The notes under the pieces are model-generated. The model did no database searches, was not told the origin of the DNA, and saw only the letters and a program-made list of their open reading frames with translations. Of a stretch of 64,000 nucleotides of DNA, positions 22,801 through 34,800 are shown piece after piece; position 1 is the stretch's first letter, and the number at the start of each line of letters is the position of its first letter. A program made the translations under genes and the position numbers. The DNA comes from Emydura subglobosa (Eukaryota > Chordata > Testudines > Chelidae). The stretch spans positions 95,424,759-95,488,758 of the forward strand of contig ML679946.1 in NCBI GenBank assembly GCA_007922225.1, written 5' to 3'.

Positions 22801-25800
22801 CGCAATGCACAAAATGTCATCTCAGTTAGCATCTAGATCAGAGAGGCCAAGGGAAGCTGCACCAGGAGTTCTCAGGCCTTTTCCTAGTATGAACAGTATT
22901 TGAATATGGAGATTGTCTTTGGGATATCTCCCTTCCCATTCACAATCATTGACATCCTTGTGGCAAATACAGTAATTTGCTTCCATGGGAAAAGAAACAT
23001 TAGAAAAATATTTCAAGTATTTTTAGTTTCCTTGATGCTTCCAGCCCCATTATATCCCTCTGTTCTAAATAAAAAGACTCAACACTTGAAATACTAAATG
23101 TTGACTCTATTAAGAGCCCAAAGGGCAGAGGAAGCTACCTACAATACCCACTCTGCATGCCCCCAGTCTGTCCAAGGAAGCCATGCTCAGTCTGAAGTGG
23201 ACTTTGTAAGTCAGTGGATTGGAATCTCTTCAGTACAAGTCCCTGCTGGCCTGGGACTTCAGAACCTGAATTTGAATCCCTTACTTATCATCACATCTTG
23301 CTGCCACTAGAATGCCTGCTGGGCATTCATCCTGTGTAGAAACAAATCTAACTGTCAAACGTGTTTACTGTGTTGATCTAAATTTATCTTCCAATATACT
23401 GAGAAATCACCACTGTGTAATAGAAATGTTGCTTTCTCCCTCCACTTTGTTTGCTTGATAGTATAACTCATTTGAAGGAAGAAGTAACTTTCCCTTTGAT
23501 TTTTCAGTCACTCTAGAAAAGACTGTGAAGAACTTCTACACACGTTTACCGTTCCGTAAAGTAACTGGGGTCTCAGTGAGACACAAGATTGGCATGAGTG
23601 GGAAAGCCGTTGCTGATGGGTAAGATTCAACTCAGTTCAGTTTTGTTAGCATGGAACTTTGGCCACATCCAAAATATCAAAACCATGTCATGCAAATGGA
23701 GAGGATGAGGCATATTCATTAAAATATTTAAGAACAGTGTAGCTTTAAGGCAGAATCACTAATATAGAACAAATACTAATCACACAATTTTACATGAATT
23801 ATAACATATTCTTTGTATTATCTCACGAAATCACTGATTGGCTGGAAAGAACTGGAGTCAGTAACCCACAAAATGCATCTATGCTAATGTTTTCAGTACA
23901 GTCACTGTTTTAAATAACAACAACCGAGCTCTTGTATCTACAATACAAAGAACTAGACAGTGCAGAGTGAGTTTGCAGATTCTGCACAACTCCTCACTGC
24001 ACTGTATTGACTGTAGCCTGTGGGACTACCTGCAGACCCCTGCACGCATTGTGAACAAGGCTATCATTTCAGCAGACTGTCAATCGTACTAAAGTCTGAA
24101 GTATTTGTTCTTCTTTCCCCATTAGGTTTTTTGAGTGTGAGCGTCAATGTGATGCTGACCCCTGTTGCACAGGATTTGGGCTTTTAAATGAGTCACAGAC
24201 AACAGGTATTTTTAATGAAGCTGGATTTATGTCATTTGTTTTTCTGTATCCATTACATTGAACGTTGCTATTCTTTCCATCTGAGGTGGCCATGTTAAAG
24301 TAATTGCAGAGTTTGTCAGCACCTGCTCGCTACAGCTGGTCAGAACATTTCTGGTGAAGAGGAACTCTCTCCCACTCCTGAGCCTGGTGGTTTGGGCAGT
24401 AGCAAAGGAGGTGGGAGACTCAGGTTCAAGCCCCTGCTGTGCCTGATTCAGAACGATCTAAGATGAAAAACCCTGAATCAGGCACAGTAGGGACTTGAAC
24501 CTGAGTCTTCCCAGACTACTGCTCTAACATTCCAGGCTACTGATCTAACAACTAGCTAAGGGCATCTCCCACACACACCCCTCTTCCTAAATTGAAAAGC
24601 CCAAATTTCGATCAGAAAACAGACATTGCAACAGAATTGTGTTTTCACACAAACATTACAAAATTCTTGTCTTCCCTCCAACGCAGAACAAAAACAAATT
24701 TTGAAATGGAATTGTCGTCCTCTAGACAGCTCTACTTCCTGTGTAGTTACTGCAATCTACCAGAGCAGTGAAGCACTTACCACCCAGAGCTCCCATAAAT
24801 AACATCTCATGGGAATGTTTTCTTAGCAGGTCTATGGCTCTACACCATTTCACACAAATGGATAAAATGGTATATCATCCATATCCCTCAATTATTAGCC
24901 CTACTCTAAAGACTTTGGCTGATTTCTGAAGAGCCTAAGGGAGTTAGACACCCACAGACTAATGGAATTAAATGGGAATTGGGCATCTCATTCCTTTAGG
25001 TGCTTTGTAAAACTTTAACTTTGGCTTCCCGTATTCTCACAAGCACGATTTTGCATACATTTTCAAATTATCCATTAAGTTTGGTTTCCCTCATTTTGGA
25101 GGGTATCTAACTTGAGACGTCTAAGTCAACATTTTCAAACCTGGGTGCCTAAAGTTTGATTCTTAGGGTAAAATTTTCAAAAGCAACCGTGTGACTTATT
25201 GCTGCTTGAAAGTCAAAAGGATGGAGGCTCCTAAGTCACTTAGATGTTTGTGAAAATTTTACTCCTAAATTCATACTTAGGCACCTAAGTGAGTGGCCTG
25301 ATTTTCAAAAGTGCTGAAATACCCCTCACCTCCTCTTGAGGTCAGTTGTAAATGCCTTGTGTACAACACTTCTGAAAATCATGCCAATTTACAATCAGGC
25401 CTGATTTTGAAAATCTTGGGACTAGGCCCTCCATTTCTCAGGGGTGCTGAAAAGTGAGTTAACAGACTCCCATTGACATCAATGGGTTTTGGAAGTAGCC
25501 CTAAGTGCCCGATTGTGTCCCCATTGAAATCAAAGAGAATTTCATCGCAAACTTCAATCGGAGAAGGATCTGGCCCTAAATGACCTAGTATGGGTCTTTT
25601 CCTTCTCTGATTTCTGAGACTAAGGAAATTTCGTGTAACACTCGGTGGAACCAGAAGATATTAATTGTCTTAAAAATCTAATTTAAAACAAGAAAGTTAC
25701 CACTGTTATTTTTGTAACTGGATATTTTCCCGGTAGGTGGTGAGATGCTCTGCTTGACTGTGAACAGTTTAGGGATCCAGACTTGCCCTGAGGAAACGGG

Positions 25801-28800
25801 AAGCACTTGGCAGGTCTCAGATTGCAGCTCTCCAGAAGCCGACAACAGAATATATCCATTTGGATGGTATCAGAAACCTGGTGAGTAATGCAGCTGGTCT
25901 GCCATTTTAGAGTGTTTTCTGCGTGATGTTATTTATGTGCTTCACGGTAATGCCTAAAGGCCCAACCAAGACTGGGGGAATCTATTGTGCTAGGAACTGG
26001 ACAAACAAATAGTAAGTGACAGGCTGTGCCTCAAAGAGTCTACAACTAGAGGAGGCAGACAAAGGATGTATTTTTATCCCCATGTTACAGATGGGAAACT
26101 GAGGCACAGACAGGTTAAATGAGTTTCCCAAGGTCACACAAAAAGTGTGTGGCAGAGCCAGGAACTGAACAAAGATCTCTTGTCTCCCAATCTACAGCGT
26201 TGATCACGAAACCATACTTCATTTTCACCATTCAGATTATACTGAAAGGCAGCAGCCAGTATACCATACCAGTTTAGAAGCCATACTGACATATGTGGAG
26301 ACCAGTAGTCTCTTATCTTAGGCTTGATTTTGACCTACTCAAGTCAATGAGACTTTTGTTGCTATGTTTAGTGAGGGCAGGATTATGTCCAGAGTTTAAA
26401 TACCAATATTAAGACCTTTCTGGTATGCATTGCTATAATTCAACCATTGATGAAAGCTAGCCTATTTAACTCAAGGTAATGGTTCTGGATGATAAGACAA
26501 GGACAAAGAGGGAAGTTTATTAGAACTGGTCAAAAACATATTTTATTTTTCACAAAAAAATTCAACAAAATAAAATATTATTTCTGATACTCTGCTTACA
26601 GTAGCTATATTGGTTCACTTAACACCAACTTTACAGAAGAAGGTAAAAGATTTTGGAACACTAAAATCTTTTGTCCATTTATCTAGTGGAAAAATATAGT
26701 CATGTGGCTTCATGACGGGGTCTTATATATTCCAGGGGGTAGGTCCCAGGGAAGGTAATTACTAATTTGGTTGGGGTGAGGCAATGGTGGAAGAGGGAGG
26801 AATAGAGTAAAGGAATGGTGCATTTCGGAGTGAATGTTCTCTTGTTATTCACCTGTTTTCTAGGAACTTGACAATCTAACCTGAGCTGCAAAGTTCAGCT
26901 CCAGATTCTGGGAATGTTCATAGATTTATTCATAGATAGATTCATAGATTCTAAGGCCAGAAGGGACCATTGTGATCATCTAGTCTGACCTCTTCTATAA
27001 TACAGGCCATAGAACTTCCCCCAAATAATTCCTAGAGCAGATCTTTCAGAAAAAATATCCAGTCTTGTTCTGGATCTTGGTTTAGGCTCATTTCTGGATA
27101 AAAATATTGTTTTATTTTTTGAGGTGGTGGGAGACAGGGAAGTGGGGAGGGCTGTTTTTAGGAAGCCTTGTTTTACACTACTAAACCCAGCCACCCTGAA
27201 ATTTCTCTCTGTGTGGCCTAAGAATTATGCGCTGCAGACCTTAGCGAACCCAGGGGAGATTTCTGCCTGCTGGAGGGTTCACTGAACACTGTTTGACTGG
27301 CAGGCCCTTTTTTAGAGTTGCCGAGCTAATTAGAATCTTGCCTGCAGGTGGCAGTTCTGCAGGCACCACATTTGAGCCTACGTTGTTTATTTTTTCTTCA
27401 TCTTCTTGGAGAGAGGATTCCATTATTTTGAGCAACAAACTCTGTGCTGTCTGACTAGCTCTGACCACAGTGTGTGGGTGGGGTTCCACTTTCTCAGGCT
27501 TTCCTCTGATGCGGCAGAAACACTAAGAGAAAACAGAGGCATGTCTGAGCCCAGTCCTGCTGTCATTACTCAAGCAGACTACAATGGGATTAGTTCCATA
27601 AACTTGAAGGCAGAAGATACCATTAAATCATCTAGTCTGACCACAGCCTATTTTAAACCACCTCTTTACTGAGCCCAAGAGAGGTACATGCAAGGATTGT
27701 TCATGTGGAAGAGGGGTTTCTATATCAGGATCTACTGGATATGGCACTCATCCTGCAATCCAATCAATTGCTTCTGTGCAGAGCCCCCTGAAGACAGGGC
27801 TCCACCAGGGTCCAAGGCCCTGCTGGGGTGGATCTGGCTCAGTTTCAAAGCCTACATTTGTACCAAATGACAGGAGTAGGGACCCAGTCCTGCTCCATAT
27901 GCTGAAGTCAATGGAGGATTTTGACACTGATTTCATTGAGAGCACGATCACGCCCTGGGCTGCCCATTGATTCATTACTGTTATTTTTAACTATAGTTCC
28001 TTTATCCTCTAATGCATAGAAAGCTTTCACTTCGTGTCTCCTCTTTCAAAGGAAGGCTGTTGAGCTAGTTGTTTGAAACAGCATTTAAAAATCCTTATCT
28101 GGGTGACTCTTAACATTTTGGGTGATTAGAACTAATAGCCAAATAATAAATAAATAAATGAATAATTATTAGAAATAATTAAGCAGTTAATCCACTATTT
28201 ACATTATGTTCTGCATTTCACTCAACTTGGATGTTGAAATTAGGCTGCTCAGTTATGGTTTATGGTAGATTTTCATTGTTTGGGTCTCATGCGCTGGCAC
28301 AACATCTAAACTATAATAATGTGCTTAGGGAGCAGGGAGATCGTCTAGATGGTCCCCTGGGTCCCTTTTCTCTGTAAATTCTAGGGTTCTGTCAGAGCAT
28401 GAAGCCCAGTGGACGCTGAAGTCACACCAACTCCTGTGTTCTAGCTGCACAGAGTAGGTACAGAATGCCCTCCTTAGTCACTTGCAGTTTGACTGGCAAA
28501 AATGCCAAAGGATTTGACCCCATTTTGTAGATGCCCGTCTGTATGTAATCTTCCCTCATCGGTAATTCAGGTGTAGTTAAAATGATTCACTCTTCCTAAA
28601 GGGTACGTCATACTAAAATGGCAGATAATTTACAATTACTAGCTATTTATCATAGATACATATGCACCTTTTAATGTATTTATCCTCACAACACCTCTGT
28701 GAGAGAAGGAAGTACTATTACCCTCATTTTACAGAGGGAATATCGATGCACAGAAAGGCTAAGTGGCTTGCCCAGAGTCATATAAGAAGTTACTGGTGGA

Positions 28801-31800
28801 ACAGGAACAGGAACTTGGTCTGTCAAGGTCTAGGCTAGTGCCTTAACTGCTTGACCATTCTTCTTCTTGCTAACAAACAGCCATGTTTAAAGCCAGAGGA
28901 TTTTTCATTTCATTCACACCAGGCTTGTGTATTATGTAGCAGTTCCATCAACAGAAGATGCTGCCACTTATTGGTCAGAGGCACTTCAGAGAGGAGACTA
29001 TGGTATAGGCAAAAAGGAGAGCCGAAGAAAGAATGGCGTTAGTGGCATTTCTTTTTTTTTCTTTTTGATGAGGAAGTTTAAAATGCGTTCCCACCATACC
29101 ATGCACCATGACAAAAGTCTGCACAGATGTTAATGCAAATCAAGATATTTGCAGACGAAAATTTATACCACTTGTGCAGGTGTGTTCCGGCTCTGGGCAC
29201 TAGGAAATGGAACAATTGTGATTAAAGTTTTGAAGCTGAAAAAGAAAGTGTAAAGTCAATTGGTGAAATAGGGAGTTTTTAGTGACGCAAATGGAAGTTT
29301 GCTCAAATAAAGGACTTGGGATTTAGCCCGATATAAAATATTTCTTTTGCTGTAGAAATTTTGCTGAAATTAATTCTATATTTCATGATATGTTGGCATG
29401 CAAATAAAAAAGAGCTAAAATAACAGCAAATTCATAATAAACAAGCTGTACACCCTACGGGCGATGTTTGGGAAGCAAAGGTATTAAAGCATACATTTGC
29501 ATTTTGGATGTTCATATCCTGGAAATGAGGTTGCAGGTACAGAGATAATATATTTAGATTTAAAACGATCTCCCTTACATTGTTACAACATGTTATGTCT
29601 TGTTTTTTTTAGCAACCACGACATCTGTACCCAATATGTGCCCACCTGTTCTGTTACCTCTCAACCCAGAGAACGGTGAGTGTCTTAGTGTATTAAAGAA
29701 AAGAAAAGAGTTGAGGAAACATGTAACCTCTGTTTTTCATGCCCTGAATAACAACCACTTGTATAATGATCCACTTTGTTTCCTTTTCTTGCTCTATACA
29801 GATATAGTGGGTAATTTCTTTCTGATGTATCATTTAACCAAATAGATGATTTACTGGGTGGCGTGATTAGCCTGTGGAACTCATTGCCACAAAGGTATCA
29901 TTGAGGCCAACAATTTAGTAGGACTCAAGAAGGAATTAATCATTTATAAGTGGAATGGGAACATGCACAGTTATATTAAATATGATTTTTAATGAGAGAT
30001 ATTATCTCATATTTTAGTGCATAAACCAATCACTAATTCATGAGGTTATGAAGAAACTTCCCCTGTGGGCAAGTTGTTATTGTTCACTGTGGGGTTTATT
30101 GAACAGTCCTCTGAAACATCTGGTGTTGGCCATTGTTAGAGACCGCATACTGGACTAGACAGACCACTGACAATTGCTATATTACTATGTTGCTCAAGGG
30201 TTTGCCAAGTAAAGGGAATCAAAATGAGTTTTCAGGTGTACCAAAACTACAAAGGTTCAGGTATCTGGGTTCCAGAATCTAGGAAAATGGAGGACGAAAT
30301 TAGAGGTAGGATAATAAATGCCTGGCACAAAGGAAGAGAGAGAAGTGGTGTAGTATGTGACAGAAAAATACCAGTAAGATTAAAAAGGAAGTCTATAAAA
30401 TGGTGGTCTGACCAGTTTTAATGTATGGCATTGAGTGTTTGACTACAAAGAAGAAACATGAGCAAATGATCCGTTTCACAGAAATGAAAATGTAGAGATG
30501 GATGGAAACCTATCTGGCTTCAAAACTGAGCTTGATAAATTTATGGAGGGGATGGTATGATGGGACAGCCTAGTTGGGCAATTGACTGACCTTTGACTAC
30601 TTGTGATAGATAAGCCAATGGCCTGTGATGGGACGTTAGATGGGGTGGGTTCTGAGTTATCACAGAGAATTCTTTCTTGGGTGTCTGGCTGGTGCGTCTT
30701 GCCCATATGTTCAGGGTTTAACTGATTGCCATAGTTGGGGTTGGGAAGGAATTTTCCCCCAGCGCAGATTGGCAAAGGCTCTGGGGGTTTTTCACCTTCC
30801 TCTGAAGCATGGGGCATGGCTCACTTGCTGGTGGATTCTCTGTACCTTAAAGTCTTTAAACCATGATTTGAGGACTATAATAACTCAGTCATAGGTTAGA
30901 GGTTTATTACAGGAGTGGGTGGGTGAAGTTCTGTGGCCTGCACTGTGCAGGAGGTCAGACTAGATGATCATATTGGTCCCTTCTGATCTTAGAGTCTATG
31001 ATGAGTGGTGTAAGGAAGAAGGACCACGTGAGGCATGTGTATGTTCCAGATGTGCTCAAAGTAACACCCATAAATGAAAAAATGAGGGAGTGCAGACTCA
31101 AATGGTATATTCATGTGAAGTGCAGTCCTGACTACAATGTGGGTAAGAGAGTTCAGCAGATCAATACTAAAGGAAAAGACACAGAGAGGCCGACCCAAGA
31201 AGAAGTGGTGGGATGTTATAAAGGAAGACATGTTAGCATGTGGTATGGTAGAGGATATGACATTGAACATAGTACTTGGAACACAGATTCCCTGTGGATA
31301 AATACCTAACTTAGCATCCTGCAGTCTCAGTGTTGTAGGTCTGATTCACCTCCAGTGGTGTAAATCAGGATTAACGCCATTGAATTCAGTGGATTCACTC
31401 CAGGGTAGACCAGATACATAGTATGACTTCTATATTTGTGGGGGCAGCTCCAATCAGGCCAATGTGGCTGAAGGGGGGATGGCAAATTCCGATCCTGCCC
31501 CAGGCTTGCAATTTGGGGGGGCAATACTCCTCCTCCTCCCCACTACAGCAAAGGGTAAGACTGGAGTAAATGAGGGGAGATTAATGCCTCATGTCTCAAG
31601 TGAAATATGATCCCCTACAGCCCAGAGAGTACACGAGAAGATGGGGAACGTTTTGTAAGCGAAACTGTATTTTTTGGATGGTTTACAGTGGTACAGTTCT
31701 GTTATTCTTTGAGCATTTTAGTAGCTGGGAGTTGAATTTTGTAGTGTTTTTAAGTCCCCTTTGGCCACTAAGGATGAAAGTGATGGAAGAATCAATGAAG

Positions 31801-34800
31801 CTTCAAGTCTGACCCTTTGGAGCTTCGTTTCTTTGCATAAAAGTGAAATAAGGAGCTTGGAAATGTTCCGCATTTATAGAACAGAAAAGTGATGTATTTA
31901 TAAACTGGCTTTGTTCTTATCTGAGTAGTCAAGACCTTCAAATCCCACTGGGCAATGAGATTTATGAACAATATACAGTATGTACAGAAACTAAAGAAAT
32001 GTTTGTATGTATGTGTATGCATGCATGTGTAAGTAAGTATATATGCATGTATGCACTAGGGATGTAAGAATTTCGGTTAATGAGCAATCCATTTAAACTT
32101 CTAAATATAGAATGCTTAAACGCTTCGAGTTCCTTCCTCTGTGACGTTCAGTTGGGGGGAAGGGAAGCTAAGCAGGATCCTGTGGGCTAATGACTGGGAG
32201 AGTTAATGAGTTAACACAGCTGGGTGGCTCTCACTCTGGGGGGATGAGCCAAGCCCAGCACGGCTCCCCCCAGGTTACACGCTTGCTAAGCCACAGTGTG
32301 GCTTCCCCGGAGGGCAACGTTTAATTCATTTGCTAAATGGTGAGACTGCTGCTCACCATTTAAACGTTTAGCTTGTTACATACCTAGTATGCGCACACAT
32401 GTATAATATACATGATAGACCAGATCCTCAGCAGGTTAAAATCACTATAGCTTTATTCAAGTCAATGGAGCTATGCTCATTTAACCAGCTTAGGATCTGG
32501 TTGAGTATAATTATATAGTCTCTGGATGAAGATAAAAGGGGGGAAAACAGGGGCAGTGTCATGGTAGGTGTCTTTAAAAGACCATTAAGTCAGGAGGGGA
32601 GATGGACGTAGCATTTCTAAAACAGTAACAGAAATATCCAAAACACAAGATCTGGTAGTAATGGGGGACTTTAATGGGGCAAAACACAAAATGTTCAATA
32701 AGTTCTTAGAATGTACTGGGGAAAATTTTTTTTGTTTCAGGTGGTGGAGGAAGTAACCAGGGGACAGTCATTTTAGACGTGATTATGACTAACAGGGAGG
32801 AATTTGTTGTGAATCTGAAGGTGGAAGACAATTTGGGTGAAAGTGATCATGAAATATTAGGTTTCATGACTCTAAGGAAAGGAAGGAGTGGGAGCAGCAG
32901 AATAAGAATAATGGACTTCAAAAAAGCAGACTTCAAAAAACTCAGAGAACTGATAGATAAGATTCTATGGGAAAGATGTCTAAGGGAAAAAGGAGTTTAG
33001 GAAAGCTGGCTGCTTCTCAGACATAATATTATAGGTGCAAACTATTCTGATGAAATCTGATGGACCTGAGAGTTATAGTGGATTACAAATTGAATATGAG
33101 TCAACAATGTGATGCAGTTGCAAAAAAAGGCTAATACAATTTTAGGGAGTATGAATAGAAGTGTCATTTGTAAGACCCAGGAGTTAATTGTCCTACTCTA
33201 CTCAATACTGGTGAGGCCCCCGCTGGAGTATGGTGTCCAATTCTGGGTGCCATATTTTAAGTAAGATATGTGACAACTTGGAGAGAGTCCAGAGGAGAGC
33301 AACAAAAATGATCAAAGGTTTGGTAAACCTGACTTACGAGGAAAGGTTAAAAAAGCTGGCTATGGTTTGTCTTGAGTAAAGACCCGATTAACGTCTTTGG
33401 ATATGTTAAGGGCTGTTATAAAGAGGATGATGATCAATTGTTTTCCATGTCCACCAAAGGTAGGTCAAGAAGTAATGAGCTTAATCTGCAGCAAGGGAGA
33501 TACAGTTAGAAAGTTTTATAAGCTCTAGAATAGGCTTCCAAGGGAGGTTGTGGAATCCCCATCACTGGAGGTTTTTAAGAAGAGGTTGAACAAACACCTG
33601 CCAGGGATGGTCTAAGTTTATTTGGTCCTGCCTCAGCACAGAGGGCTGGACTTGATAACCTCTCGAGGTACCTTCCAGCTCTACATTTCTATGATCCTAC
33701 AACATACGATATGTAAAAATCAATATTTGCTCACTGTGGCATCTGAGATACTGTATTTCATTTCTCTACTTAGTTTAGTACATAACTAGTTAACTACATA
33801 TCTCAGATACCATGAGGTAGTAATCATTAATAGATGTTGACTTTTTAAATGGTGACCTCTACATCTATGTGCTGTGTCTGTCTTTTTTATACAAAAATGT
33901 GGTATTCACGGCCAAATCAAATAGATCCTACTTAGTCCAAACTCAGGTAAATCTGCCACTTACCTCAGTGTACAATAGGGAACAGACCTACTCTGGCTGG
34001 GGGATGGTCTAGATGATCCTTTACTCCCTTTGGCATCATCTCCATCTTCTGTGGTTCTGTGATAATGGGAGATTTTCCCAAGGAAGGACTCAGAAACAGC
34101 TGTGAGTTTTGGCCCCATGAAAATACATTTATCAGCACGTATTTTCAATGGGGGTGATGCCTCTCACCTCAGCGTAAATGTTTAACAAATGTGGATGCAC
34201 CACAGCATCCAATCAGGAGAGAGAGCAGCATGTCACACTGGAGACCGCCTGAGTGAGGTAACAAGAGAGCAGAAAGCCAAGAGGAATGGAGGGACTGGTT
34301 TCCTTCTTTCTCTCCCTCTCCTCTCTCTGTCTCTCTCAGCAGGTGAAATTCACACTTCTGCAGATGGCCAGCATGAACAAGCACCCTTATATCTCGCTGA
34401 AGCCCACAGAGATGTAAGTGGTGCATAGGCTTTGTTCTGGCCCTCTGCTGTGGGATGAATCTCACACTTTGTGGGCAAGCTGGAAATAAAAGGACCAGAT
34501 CCTGGGAAACCCTGTAGTCCTTATCCTTGTAAGCCACTCTCTCCTCCCTCCCCCCAATTGATTTAACTGGAGCTGAACTGCTGAGAAAGGGCTTCTCACT
34601 TAACTACCAGGTCCAGAGAAAGGAAAAGGGCCGCTGAAGCAGCCTCACAATATGTGGCATTCTGCCACCATGTCAGAAATGGGCAGTAATGCAAATCTGG
34701 GCACACTGTAAAAAGGTCGTTCACCCCCATTATGGCCAAAGCCGGTCTTATACATGCATAACAAGCATATTAAATGGGGCAACACTTAGACACTTTGCTA

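Larger units (their letters stand above)
24206..25736 (+). other. TG: TG intron (1.5 kb)
   Basis: It is rich in palindromic elements: a strong hairpin and a cluster of four or five further copies. 24513-24917 and 25581-25736 show nothing else. Confidence 0.8.
25881..29612 (+). other. TG: TG intron (3.7 kb)
   Basis: It contains two MIRs, two CR1 3' ends and a palindromic element. 26396-26929, 27061-27584, 27966-28639 and 28861-29612 show no nameable feature apart from a (TAAA)n stretch near 28141-28170 and a T-tract at 29050. Confidence 0.8.

Noticed and set aside
24126..25880. Possible CRISPR-like or phage-like repeat array in the repeated palindromes
   Set aside because: The repeats are inverted, diverged and irregularly spaced inside introns of a vertebrate gene.
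34169..34537. 122-codon minus-strand open frame
   Set aside because: It contains a pyrimidine-rich low-complexity stretch and no recognisable motif; no supporting structure.
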